DNA of 64,000 nucleotides from Halorhabdus tiamatea SARL4B (GTDB taxonomy: Archaea > Halobacteriota > Halobacteria > Halobacteriales > Haloarculaceae), in the NCBI RefSeq assembly GCF_000470655.1, contig NC_021921.1, forward strand, positions 496,001-560,000, given 5' to 3'. This document shows, piece after piece, positions 17,711 to 25,841 of the stretch. Below the pieces are notes generated by a model that was not told the origin of the DNA, did not search any database, and saw only the letters and a list, made by a program, of their open reading frames with translations. How positions within the stretch are numbered: the stretch's first letter is position 1; each line of letters opens with the position of its first letter. Both the position numbers and the translations under genes were made by a program.

Positions 17711-18268
17711 ATGGCAGATGTCATCGTCGCCGGCGGCGGTCCCGCCGGCCTGAGTGCCGCACTGTTCACCGCGAAAAACGACCTCGAGACGCTCGTCTTC
17801 GACACCGACGAGACCTGGATGCACAAGGCCCACCTGTTCAACTACCTGGGCATCGACTCGATGGACGGCAGCGAGTTCATGGACGTCTCCCGCGAGCAAG
17901 TCGAGGCGTTCGGCGTCGATCTCAGTCAGGGAGAGGAGGTCACCGCCGTCGAAGAGACCGGCGATGGATTCACCGTCGAGACCGACGACGGCGAGTACGC
18001 CGCCGACTACGTCGTCCTGGCGACCGGGGCCGACCGCTCGCTCGCGACGGAACTCGGGTGTGCGACCACCGAGGAGGGTATCGTCGACGTCGGCGTCGAC
18101 ATGGAGACCAGCGTCGAAGACGCCTACGCGACCGGGGCGATGGTCCGGGCCGAGGAGTGGCAGGCAGTCATCGCCGCCGGCGACGGCGCGGCGGCCGCAC
18201 TCAACATCCTCTCGAAGGAGAAAGGCGAGCACTACCACGACTTCGACGTGCCCGCTGACGCGGAGTAA
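17711..18268 (+). CDS. Minimal FAD-dependent oxidoreductase, thioredoxin reductase-like
   Basis: 185 residues. The FAD-binding GGGPAGLSAA is at 8-17, the middle carries YVVLATGADRSLATELG, and the end has the second FAD motif DAYATGAMVRAEEWQAVIAAGDGAAAA. Thioredoxin reductases are about 310 residues, with an NADPH domain and a CxxC inserted between these two FAD parts. Both are absent here, so this is the FAD domain alone. Its electron donor and acceptor are unknown. The gene starts at the ATG 17711; the open frame upstream covers the macro-domain relic in another phase. A strong hairpin follows the stop. Confidence 0.82.
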   Translation: MADVIVAGGGPAGLSAALFTAKNDLETLVFDTDETWMHKAHLFNYLGIDSMDGSEFMDVSREQVEAFGVDLSQGEEVTAVEETGDGFTVETDDGEYAADYVVLATGADRSLATELGCATTEEGIVDVGVDMETSVEDAYATGAMVRAEEWQAVIAAGDGAAAALNILSKEKGEHYHDFDVPADAE

Positions 18269-18331
18269 TCGAGTCCTCGAATTGACTGACGACACCGACT
18301 ACTCGATCTGATCGACCACATCGACTGCTCC

Positions 18332-18366
18332 ATCTGATCGACCGCGGAGGTCGATCGGATTTTTCG
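18332..18366 (+). terminator. Hairpin with T-run after the flavoprotein gene
   Basis: A 12-bp stem (atctgatcgacc / ggtcgatcggat, one T:G pair) at 18332-18343 and 18349-18360 with loop gcgga is followed by TTTT. It lies between convergent genes, downstream of the flavoprotein gene. Confidence 0.6.
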
Positions 18367-18437
18367 TCTTCGACCGCTACAGCCACGGCTGTCCCGACGA
18401 ACGGTCAGGAAAACGGCCAGACAGTGCGGCGAGTGGC

Positions 18438-19085
18438 TCAGGCGAGCGGCTCGACGAGGTCTTCGAGGGCGGCACGCGGATCGTCGGCCTTGGCGACGCC
18501 GCTCGCGAGGAGGACGCCCGTCGCGCCGAGTTCGCCCGCGGACTCGACGTCGTCGCCGGTCGAGATGCCGGCTCCACAGTATACTTCGACGTCTTCGTCG
18601 ACGGCCTCGGCGGCCTCGACGGCGTCGGTCACGATGTCGGGGTCGCCCGTCGCGACGGAGACGTCGCCGCCGATGAGTTCCGGCGGTTCGACGGCGACCG
18701 AGTCAGGGCCCAGCGCCGTCACGGCCCCGATCTGTGCGGGGTTGTTCGCACACACGCAGGTTTCGAGGTCGGCGCGTTCGGCGGCCTGGACCGAGCCGTC
18801 GATGTCTGCGAGTTTGAGCCGGTTCTCGGAGTGGTTGATCAGCGTTCCCTCCGCCCCGGCCTCGGCGACCGTCTCGGCGAGCGTGTGGCCGGTGTTCGAC
18901 CCGTACTCGATGGGGTCGACGTGCTGGGCCCACGTCTCGACGCCGGTCTCGGCGACGCGAGCGAGGTCTGCGTCCTGGGCGGCGACACCGATGCGGACGC
19001 CGGACTCCTCGCTGACTTCCTTTGCGGCCTGGGCGACCTCGACAGGGTCACACGGGTACGTCTTGAGATTGACGAGAACGAACAT
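18438..19085 (-). CDS. tpiA: Triosephosphate isomerase
   Basis: 215 residues, the short archaeal form of the enzyme that interconverts glyceraldehyde 3-phosphate and dihydroxyacetone phosphate. Catalytic residues are in place: Lys8 (NLKTY), His85 (LINHSENR) and Glu133 ([10 protein letters not shown]). The phosphate-gripping end [20 protein letters not shown] is also present. It stands alone; its only close neighbours are an oppositely oriented flavoprotein and a response regulator. ATG at 19085. Confidence 0.95.
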   Translation of the reverse strand: MFVLVNLKTYPCDPVEVAQAAKEVSEESGVRIGVAAQDADLARVAETGVETWAQHVDPIEYGSNTGHTLAETVAEAGAEGTLINHSENRLKLADIDGSVQAAERADLETCVCANNPAQIGAVTALGPDSVAVEPPELIGGDVSVATGDPDIVTDAVEAAEAVDEDVEVYCGAGISTGDDVESAGELGATGVLLASGVAKADDPRAALEDLVEPLA

Positions 19086-19205
19086 TGCATCTATGAGTTC
19101 TCAGACCGGATGAAAATAGGTTTCGAAGCCACTCGCCTGTGGCCGCGTCCGGTCTCGAACCAGTGGGGATTAAGACACTCCTGAGTGAAGTTGACCGCAA
19201 CTACC

Positions 19206-19757
19206 GTGACTGACGAATCTGAACGGACGACGGTACTCGTCGTCGAGGACGAACAGCACCTCGCCGACCTCTACGGCGAATACCTTCCCGACCGCTACGA
19301 CGTCCGGACGGCCTACAACGGGGCTGACGCGCTCGAGGTACTCGACCAGTCGGTCGACGTCGTGTTACTGGACCGGCGGATGCCCGTCATGTCCGGCAAC
19401 GAAGTCCTCGCCGCCATCGAGAATCGCGACGTCGAGGTTCGGGTCGCGATGGTGACGGCCGTCGACCCCGACTTCGACATCATCGACCTCGGCGTCGACG
19501 ACTACGTCGTCAAACCGGTCAGCAAGGACACCCTCGTCGGCGTCGTCGAACGCCTCGAGACAGTCGCCGAATACAACGACCAACAGAAACGACTCACGGC
19601 GAAGAAACTCAAACGAAACGTCCTCGAAGTCGAGAAACCCCAGCCGGAACTCGAGGCCAGCAAACGCTTCAGCGAACTCCAGGCGGAGATCGACTCGCTC
19701 GAATCCGAAGTACAGGCCCTCGAAACGGAGATCACGGAATCGCGGATCGAACGGTGA
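19206..19757 (+). CDS. Response regulator with HalX domain
   Basis: 183 residues from the GTG at 19206. The receiver domain has VLVVEDEQHLADLYGEYL, the phosphoacceptor in DVVLLDRRMPVMSG, and the switch Lys in DYVVKPVS. The C-terminal about 60 residues are the helical HalX domain typical of haloarchaea, ending in a coiled coil (AEIDSLESEVQALETEITES). No histidine kinase is adjacent, so its partner is unknown. A TATA-like 'gattaaga' near 19169-19175 puts transcription start near 19200, which favours GTG 19206 over GTG 19185. Confidence 0.85.
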   Translation: MTDESERTTVLVVEDEQHLADLYGEYLPDRYDVRTAYNGADALEVLDQSVDVVLLDRRMPVMSGNEVLAAIENRDVEVRVAMVTAVDPDFDIIDLGVDDYVVKPVSKDTLVGVVERLETVAEYNDQQKRLTAKKLKRNVLEVEKPQPELEASKRFSELQAEIDSLESEVQALETEITESRIER

Positions 19758-19781
19758 TCGGCGGTCGCGACGACGGCCCGC

Positions 19782-20321
19782 TCAGGAGTCTTTCCGTTCG
19801 ACGACGTCTCCGAGCGTGTACTCGCCGACTGCCGAACCGCCCTCCCAGTCGGCGTCCTCGTCCGCGCCGCTGCTCTCGGTGAGGGTAATGTCGAGCGCCC
19901 GTTCGAGTTTCGTCTGGACGTCGTCACTCGGGAGGTGGTCGCCGTGTTCGAGTTTTCTGATGAGACTGGCCTTCTCGTTGAGTTGATCGGCGAGGTCTTC
20001 CTGACTCATGTCGGCCGCCTCACGCGCCGAACGAATCCGCTGATCGAAGTCCGGAACGAGTTCGTCCATCTCGTCGAACATGTCTCGGCGACTGCCACCC
20101 GAAGAACCCCCCGCGCCACCGGAGCTGGTCGACCCGGAACTGCTCGAACCGCTCGAACCGCCCGAATCCGTCGAGTACTTCGTGGACGTGCTCGACTGCT
20201 CTTGGGTCCGAACCTTCGTGCCGAACTCGGCACACTCATCACAGACCTGCAACTCTGCACCCTCCACTTTGACGGTGTTGGGTGCGCTCGTCTCGGCCCC
20301 GCACATCTCACATTGAACCAT
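19782..20321 (-). CDS. Multiprotein bridging factor 1 (aMBF1)
   Basis: 179 residues. N-terminal zinc ribbon CEMCGAETSAP and LQVCDECAEFG, a Ser/Gly-rich linker (about 50-75), then a Cro-type helix-turn-helix (RSAREAADMSQEDLADQLN, ASLIRKLEHGDHLPSDD). Archaeal MBF1 associates with ribosomes or the transcription machinery. The order ribbon, flexible linker, HTH is the standard archaeal layout. ATG at 20321. Confidence 0.9.
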   Translation of the reverse strand: MVQCEMCGAETSAPNTVKVEGAELQVCDECAEFGTKVRTQEQSSTSTKYSTDSGGSSGSSSSGSTSSGGAGGSSGGSRRDMFDEMDELVPDFDQRIRSAREAADMSQEDLADQLNEKASLIRKLEHGDHLPSDDVQTKLERALDITLTESSGADEDADWEGGSAVGEYTLGDVVERKDS

Positions 20322-20398
20322 GTGAGTCCCTTACCCGCCCCACGGCATAAATCGCACGCCAGTCGCTCGTCGTCCTCTCTGAAAAACGCCAGAGCCCC

Positions 20399-21007
20399 TC
20401 AGGACAGATCGCCCATCGCGTAGTAAAACCGCTGGAGAGCGGTGAAGTGTCCGACGACGGCGAAGACGACGAGCACCCAGCCAACGACGGAGAGTCCGTA
20501 GATCGAGTCTGGATAGAACGCGGCGATGCCACCGACGACGCCCATGAGTGCCAGTCGGTCGGCCCGGCCCAGCAGGCCGCCGTAGACGCGATCGAGCCCG
20601 ACGGCCTGGGCCTGGGTTCCGAGGTAGGACGTCATCAACACGCCAGTGACGGCTGCGATGCCGAGATCCCAGCGGCCGATCCCCGCAGCCAGCCCGATCA
20701 CCAGCAGGAGATCGGCGTAGCGGTCGAAGACGTGATCCAGCAGGTCGCCGGCGGCCGAATCGGTCGCGAGTTCCCGGGCGAGCGCGCCGTCGAGGAGGTC
20801 GAGCCAGCCGTTGACGAACACGAGGAGCGCGCCGACGAGGTACCAGCGGGAGTTCGAATCGCCGACCGCAAACGCGCCCGCTGCGCCGCCGGCCACGACC
20901 AGCGCGACGACGCTGACGGCGTTGGGCGTCAGTCCCAGCCGTCGCGCGCCCGTCACGAACGGCGTGATGAGCCGATCGGTCACCGGACGAAGTTGATCCA
21001 GTGTCAT
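20399..21007 (-). CDS. CDP-alcohol phosphatidyltransferase family enzyme
   Basis: 202 residues, about six membrane helices. The CDP-alcohol signature D-G-x2-A-R-x8-G-x3-D-x3-D reads as DGALARELATDSAAGDLLDH followed by VFDRYAD. Such enzymes attach inositol-phosphate, glycerol-phosphate or serine heads to archaeal CDP-archaeol. The gene starts in the last bases of the adenylate kinase gene (ATGA, 21004-21007) and is thus the third gene of the hisC operon. The exact head group is not clear from sequence. Confidence 0.85.
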   Translation of the reverse strand: MTLDQLRPVTDRLITPFVTGARRLGLTPNAVSVVALVVAGGAAGAFAVGDSNSRWYLVGALLVFVNGWLDLLDGALARELATDSAAGDLLDHVFDRYADLLLVIGLAAGIGRWDLGIAAVTGVLMTSYLGTQAQAVGLDRVYGGLLGRADRLALMGVVGGIAAFYPDSIYGLSVVGWVLVVFAVVGHFTALQRFYYAMGDLS

Positions 21008-21510
21008 AGGTACTCGACGTAGGAAACCGTTCCCGCGCTCGGGTCACGGTCGCCGGCGATCACTGCCTCGATCTCCTCGGCGACCGCCCCGGGCGACCGG
21101 TCGGTCGTCTCGATCTCGTAGACGCTGTCGATCCCCTGTCGATCGACGGCCTCGGTGAGGATCACGTCCAGCACCTCGCTTTCGGCGTTCTCTCGGGCGC
21201 TCTCGGGAGATTCGCCGCGCTCCGTGAGTCGCTGCTCGATCGTCTCGGGGTGACACCGCAGGACGATCACCCGATCTACGGGGACGTGGTGGGCAAGGTG
21301 ACTCTCGACGAGGACGTCCTCGCGACCGTCGAGCCATCGTTCGACGGCGTCGAGGTCCGCGATCGTCGAGCCGCGCTCGTCGTCGACGCCCTGGGTGAAC
21401 CCCTCGCGTTCGATCACTTCGTTGAGGTGGATGACGCCGAGGTCAGTCTCGACGTGCTCGCTCGCAGTCGTCTTGCCCGTCCCTGGCGTCCCGGTCACGG
21501 CGACGCGCAC
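21004..21510 (-). CDS. Adenylate kinase-like (AK6/Fap7) protein
   Basis: 168 residues. P-loop GTPGTGKTTASEHV at 7-20. The sequence is of the AK6/Fap7 class, in which an archaeal protein links nucleotide kinase and small-ribosomal-subunit maturation. GTG at 21510 lies one base beyond the hisC stop, so it is the second gene of the operon. The frame stays open upstream only across hisC. Confidence 0.85.
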   Translation of the reverse strand: MRVAVTGTPGTGKTTASEHVETDLGVIHLNEVIEREGFTQGVDDERGSTIADLDAVERWLDGREDVLVESHLAHHVPVDRVIVLRCHPETIEQRLTERGESPESARENAESEVLDVILTEAVDRQGIDSVYEIETTDRSPGAVAEEIEAVIAGDRDPSAGTVSYVEYL

Positions 21511-21511
21511 G

Positions 21512-22579
21512 TTAGCACACCTCGTTGATCGTCTCGACGGCCCGTTTCGTCTCCTCGCGGGTGCCACAGGTAACTCTGATGTGTTCGGGCAGGCCGAAAC
21601 TCGAGCAGTCCCGGACGATCACGCCGCGTTCCTTGCTCTCCTGGGCGACCCGGCTGGCGTCGCCGACCGCCACGAGGACGAAGTTCCCGCCACTCTCGTA
21701 GGTCTTCGCGTCGAGTTCGTCGTGATAGTACTCGCGACTCCACTCGACGAGGTCGGTGATCGCCTCGACGTGCTCGTCGTCCTCCAGGGCGGCGAGGCCG
21801 GCCCGGCAAGCGATCTCACTCGCCGCGAAGGGCGTGTTGATCCGGTCGTAGGCGTCGGCCCACGCACGCGGCGTGATGGCGTATCCAAGCCGGAGGCCGG
21901 CCAGCCCATAGGCCTTCGAAAACGTCCGGACGACGGCGACGTCGTCACGGTTCTCGAGGAGTTCGACGGCGCTCGGCGCGTCGTTGAACTCGCCGTAGGC
22001 CTCGTCGACGACCACCAGCGTCTCCTCGCCGGTTCGCTCGGCGATCGCCTCGATTTCGTCGAGCGAGACCGTCGATCCAGTCGGATTGTGTGGGCTGGTA
22101 AGATAGACCATGCGCTCGCCGTCGTAGGCTGCCAGAACGCGATCCGGGGACTGGGCGAACCCGTCGTCCTCGGCGAGCGGGTAGGTGTGGACTTCGCCGT
22201 GGTGATATCGGACGCTCATGGCGTGATACGTGAAGTCCGGATCGGGAACCAGGACCGCGTCACCGGGTTCGAGCATGGCGCGGGCGAGGTAATCCATCGC
22301 GCCGTCGCCGCCGTTGGCGAGCCAGATCTGGGCGGGATCGACGTCCCACCGCTCGGCGAGCGCGTCGCCGAGGTCTGCGTGGGAGGCTTTGGGATAGGAG
22401 TGAAGCGTTTCGGCGTGCTCGCGGATCGCGTCGACGGCCTTCGGACTCGGGCCGAGGGCGTTCTCGTTCGAGGAGAGTTTGATCAACTCGGCTGGGTCGA
22501 CGCCGAGTTCGCGGGCCGTCTCTTCGATCCCCCGACCCGCTCGATAGATCGTCTGTCCCGACAGGTCCCGTGTGTCCAT
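21512..22579 (-). CDS. hisC: Histidinol-phosphate aminotransferase
   Basis: 355 residues, PLP-dependent fold type I. Family motifs: LSSNENALGPSPKAVDAI at the N-terminus, VYLTSPHNPTGSTVSL, VVVDEAYGEF, and the PLP lysine in RTFSKAYGLAGLRLGYAI. The C-terminal RVTCGTREET holds the substrate-carboxylate arginine. It catalyses the aminotransferase step of histidine synthesis. It heads an operon with AK6 and a CDP-alcohol transferase, an arrangement not explained by a shared pathway. ATG at 22579. Confidence 0.93.
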   Translation of the reverse strand: MDTRDLSGQTIYRAGRGIEETARELGVDPAELIKLSSNENALGPSPKAVDAIREHAETLHSYPKASHADLGDALAERWDVDPAQIWLANGGDGAMDYLARAMLEPGDAVLVPDPDFTYHAMSVRYHHGEVHTYPLAEDDGFAQSPDRVLAAYDGERMVYLTSPHNPTGSTVSLDEIEAIAERTGEETLVVVDEAYGEFNDAPSAVELLENRDDVAVVRTFSKAYGLAGLRLGYAITPRAWADAYDRINTPFAASEIACRAGLAALEDDEHVEAITDLVEWSREYYHDELDAKTYESGGNFVLVAVGDASRVAQESKERGVIVRDCSSFGLPEHIRVTCGTREETKRAVETINEVC

Positions 22580-22655
22580 ACCGGTGGCAAGCAGGCGGGC
22601 GGTCTTAAGCCTGCATACATCGGGGAGGGTCAGCAGTCTGCGAGAGACGGATTCC

Positions 22656-23867
22656 TCAGGCGAACGTCTTCGAGACTTCGTCGTCGCTCTCCTCGGCCTG
22701 GATCTTCTCCCAGGCGTCCCGGAAGTCGGCCTCGGTGACTTCCGTCCGATCGTCCCGAATCGCGAACATCCCGGCCTCCGTACAGATGGCCTTGATTTCG
22801 GCTCCGCTGGCGTCAGTCGCCTCGGCGGCGAGCGATTTGAAGTCGACCGTCTCGGCGAGGTTCATGCCGCGGGTGTGGATCTTGAAGATCTGCTCGCGAC
22901 CCGTCTCGTCGGGCTTGGGGACTTCGATGAGACGATCGAAGCGGCCGGGCCGGAGGATGGCGCGGTCGAGCATGTCGAAGCGGTTGGTGGCGGCGATGAT
23001 CCGGATCTCGCCGCGCTCGTCGAAGCCGTCCATCTCGCTCAACAGTTGCATCATCGTCCGCTGGACCTCGGCGTCGCCGGAGGTCTTGCTGTCGGTCCGC
23101 TTGGCCGCGATCGCGTCGATCTCGTCGATGAAAAGCACCGAGGGCTCGTGCTGGCGAGCGAGTTCGAAGAGATCCCGAACCAGCTTCGCGCCCTCGCCGA
23201 TGAACTTGTGGACGAGTTCCGAGCCGGCCATCTTAATGAACGTGGCGTCGGTCTGGTTGGCGACCGCCTTAGCCAGCATCGTCTTGCCCGTCCCCGGCGG
23301 GCCATGCAGGAGAACACCGCTCGGCGGGTCGATCCCGACCTCGTCGAACATCTCGGGGCTCTTCAGGGGCATCTCGACAGTCTCGCGGACTTCCGAGACC
23401 TGGTCGTCGAGGCCGCCGATGTCCTGATAGCTGACGTCGGGGCTCTGGTCGACCTGCATCACGCGGGCGCGGACGTCCGTCTCGTCTTCCAGCGTCTTGA
23501 CGATCGAGAGGGAGTTGTTGACGGCGACCCGGTCGTCGGGTTCGATCTCCTCGCGCATCTCCTCGGTGACCTCGGTCAGGGCCTCCTGGTTGTTGCCGTG
23601 CTGTTTGATCACGACGCCGTCCTCGGTGAGTTCCTGGACCGTTGCCACGAACAGCGGCGACTGCTTGAGTTTCTTGTTCTCGTGGGTCAGGCGTTCGAGT
23701 TTCTGCTTGTACTTGTTGTTCTCGGCGTTGGCGTCGAGTAGCTCGTCGCGCATCTCCTCGTTCTGGGACTCTAGCACTTCGAGCTGTTCCTCTAACGTCT
23801 CGATCTTCTCCTGCTTGGAGACGTCGTCGTCGTACGGCTGGTCGACGTCGTCCACCGTGTCTGTCAT
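22656..23867 (-). CDS. pan: Proteasome-activating nucleotidase PAN
   Basis: 403 residues, archaeal 26S-type AAA ATPase that unfolds proteins for the 20S proteasome. An N-terminal coiled coil (about 15-70), an OB-fold, Walker A GPPGTGKTMLAKAVAN, Walker B VLFIDEIDAIA and a sensor region LRPGRFDRLIEVPKPDE are all visible. The last residues are Lys-Thr-Phe-Ala, not the Hb-Tyr-X tail used by many such ATPases to open the proteasome gate; Phe may take the place of Tyr. The ATG at 23867 is used because the open frame upstream is low complexity. TATA (GTATAAG on the minus strand) near 23935-23943. Confidence 0.93.
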   Translation of the reverse strand: MTDTVDDVDQPYDDDVSKQEKIETLEEQLEVLESQNEEMRDELLDANAENNKYKQKLERLTHENKKLKQSPLFVATVQELTEDGVVIKQHGNNQEALTEVTEEMREEIEPDDRVAVNNSLSIVKTLEDETDVRARVMQVDQSPDVSYQDIGGLDDQVSEVRETVEMPLKSPEMFDEVGIDPPSGVLLHGPPGTGKTMLAKAVANQTDATFIKMAGSELVHKFIGEGAKLVRDLFELARQHEPSVLFIDEIDAIAAKRTDSKTSGDAEVQRTMMQLLSEMDGFDERGEIRIIAATNRFDMLDRAILRPGRFDRLIEVPKPDETGREQIFKIHTRGMNLAETVDFKSLAAEATDASGAEIKAICTEAGMFAIRDDRTEVTEADFRDAWEKIQAEESDDEVSKTFA

Positions 23868-23934
23868 TGGCCCTTCTAGCGCTTCGGCCGGTAAGAGACT
23901 TCGGGTCGGCACAACCACTGGTGGTAGAGAGTGT

Positions 23935-24070
23935 CTTATACGGCCCGAGACGACGGCTCCCCGGCCACGACAGGAGTTCGAACCGCGCGCAAGAACTGTG
24001 TCGCGAAAGAGTGATCGGCCACCCACGGTATTACTTCAGAGCATATTTAGGAATAACAAATATTATTACC
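23935..24070. promoter_or_regulatory. Divergent promoter region between pan and small HTH gene
   Basis: The region holds CCGTATAAG on the minus strand (23935-23943) for pan. For the plus-strand gene, catatttagg (24041-24050) and tattatta (24061-24068) are TATA-like; the second is about 30 bases before ATG 24095. The stretch 24030-24075 is the most AT-rich part. Confidence 0.45.
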
Positions 24071-24094
24071 CTGTATGTAGAATCGCTGGGTACG

Positions 24095-24361
24095 ATGAGC
24101 ATCACGGAACCCACACAGGTCGAGACGGCAGACGAACCAGGCTGGGATGCGGTCGCGGATCTCCCGCCCAGCGCGAAACTCGTCGCGAAGTCCCTCGAAT
24201 ATCAGGGGAGTCAGACTCAGAGTCAACTCGCCGAGGAGACGTTGCTGCCGGCCAGAACCGTGCGGTACGCGCTGAGTCGCCTCGAGGACGTCGGCGTCGT
24301 CGACTCGCGTTTTTCGTTCGCTGACGCCCGCAAGCGCGTGTACACGCTCGTCATCGAGTGA
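24095..24361 (+). CDS. Small winged-helix regulator
   Basis: 88 residues. The whole protein is one winged helix: DLPPSAKLVAKSLEYQGSQ, a recognition helix LLPARTVRYALSRLEDVGVV, and a wing DSRFSFADARKRVYTLVIE. It is a clear paralogue of the gene at 52452-52730 (same length, same PPSAKL... start and DARK end). No ligand domain is present, so DNA binding alone is expected. It is divergent from pan. Confidence 0.8.
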   Translation: MSITEPTQVETADEPGWDAVADLPPSAKLVAKSLEYQGSQTQSQLAEETLLPARTVRYALSRLEDVGVVDSRFSFADARKRVYTLVIE

Positions 24362-24443
24362 CGGTCGACGGTCACTGACCACCTCGTCCACTTTCACCCC
24401 GCTCGCGCAATCCCTTTAGGACCCCGTGGAGTACGTAGGTCCA

Positions 24444-25841
24444 ATGACGCAGGTGCTCCATACGGGCGACACACATCTGGGCTACCGGCAGTATCACTCG
24501 CCGGAGCGCCAGCAGGACTTTCTGTCGGCGTTCGAGCGGGTGATCGAAGATGCGATCGACGCGGACGTCGACGCCGTGGTCCACGCTGGCGACCTCTTTC
24601 ACGACCGACGCCCTCGGCTGCAAGACATTCTGGGCGCGCTGGGGACACTTCGAGAACTCGACGCAGCGGCCATTCCGTTTCTGGCGATCGTCGGCAACCA
24701 CGAGGGCAAACGCGACGCCCAGTGGCTCGATCTCTTCGAATCGCTCGACCTGGCGATCCGACTCGACGAGGAGCCGACCGTGATCGGCAACACCGCCTTC
24801 TACGGGCTGGACTTCGTTGCCCGCGCCGCCCGTGACGATCTGGAATACGAGTTCGCGCCCCACGACGCTCCCCACGCCGCGCTGGTGTCTCACGGCCTCT
24901 TTCAGCCGTTCTCTCACGGCGACTGGGACGCCGAGGAGATCCTCGCCGAGTCCACCGTCGACTTCGACGCGATGTTGCTCGGCGACGATCACACGCCCGC
25001 CAGGCGGGAGGTCGACGGTACCTGGTTGACGTACTGTGGCTCGACCGAGCGGGCGAGCGCCAGCGAGCGCGAGGCACGCGGGTACAACCTCGTGACCTTC
25101 GACGACGGCGTCGACATCCGCCGGCGCTCCGTCGAGACCCGCGAGTTCGTCTTCGTCGACCTGGAACTCGCCGAGGGTGAAGGGACCGAGCGCGTCCACA
25201 ATAGAGTCGGCCAGCACGACCTCGCGGACGCCGTCGTGATCGTCACTATCGAGGGCGAGGGCGAGCGCGTCCCGCCGGCCACGATCGAGGAGTTCGCCCG
25301 CGAGAAGGGTGCACTCGTCGCCCGCGTCAACGACCGCCGCGAGATCGAGGAGGAAGCGGCCTACGAGGTAAACTTCGCCGACCCCGACGACGCCGTCCGC
25401 GAGCGGATCGACCAGCTCGGGCTCAGCCCCGCCGCGTCGGAACTCGACGAGGTCGTCCGGGCCAGCAAGGTCGCCGACTCGAACGTCGACGACGCGGTCG
25501 AATCCCGTGCCCGGGAACTCATCGAGGAGGGAGACGCCGAACAGTTCGAGCCGGCCCCGGTCGAAAACGACGACCGCGCCGAAACCGAATCGGAACCGGC
25601 CAGTGAGGGTGAACAGCCCGACGACGAGAGCCGGTCCGACGGCGGCGGCGGACAGACCGATTACGACGAGGGCCGGTCCGACGACGGCGGCGAACAGACC
25701 GACGGCGGCGGACAGACCGATAACGACGAGAGCCGGTCCGACGACGGCGGCGAACAGACCGACGGCGGCGGCGAACAGACCGACGGCGGCGGCGGACAGA
25801 CCGACGACGACGGCCAGGCAACCATGGGTGAGTACCTGTGA
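24444..25841 (+). CDS. mre11: DNA double-strand break repair nuclease Mre11
   Basis: 465 residues. Metallophosphoesterase motifs: GDTHLGYRQYH, AVVHAGDLFHD, AIVGNHEGKR, HGLFQPFSHG and MLLGDDHTPA. The C-terminal region past about residue 390 is an unusual run of DGG, EQTD and GGGQTD repeats (see the repeat entry). Mre11 works with Rad50, whose gene overlaps by GTGA (25838-25841). The ATG at 24444 begins the catalytic fold; the GTG at 24426 would add six residues. Confidence 0.93.
   Translation: MTQVLHTGDTHLGYRQYHSPERQQDFLSAFERVIEDAIDADVDAVVHAGDLFHDRRPRLQDILGALGTLRELDAAAIPFLAIVGNHEGKRDAQWLDLFESLDLAIRLDEEPTVIGNTAFYGLDFVARAARDDLEYEFAPHDAPHAALVSHGLFQPFSHGDWDAEEILAESTVDFDAMLLGDDHTPARREVDGTWLTYCGSTERASASEREARGYNLVTFDDGVDIRRRSVETREFVFVDLELAEGEGTERVHNRVGQHDLADAVVIVTIEGEGERVPPATIEEFAREKGALVARVNDRREIEEEAAYEVNFADPDDAVRERIDQLGLSPAASELDEVVRASKVADSNVDDAVESRARELIEEGDAEQFEPAPVENDDRAETESEPASEGEQPDDESRSDGGGGQTDYDEGRSDDGGEQTDGGGQTDNDESRSDDGGEQTDGGGEQTDGGGGQTDDDGQATMGEYL
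25629..25815 (+). repeat. Coding tandem repeats in the Mre11 C-terminus
   Basis: Repeat units of about 60 bases, built from smaller GGC-rich steps, occur in the reading frame. They encode GGGQTD, GGEQTD and SRSDDGG motifs about ten times in total. Unit copies are nearly identical around 25669-25728 and 25729-25788, which suggests recent expansion. The frame is kept. Confidence 0.85.

Noticed and set aside
25629-25815. CRISPR-like repeat array
   Set aside because: The repeats are directly adjacent without unique spacers of constant length, are in the Mre11 reading frame, and no cas gene is near.
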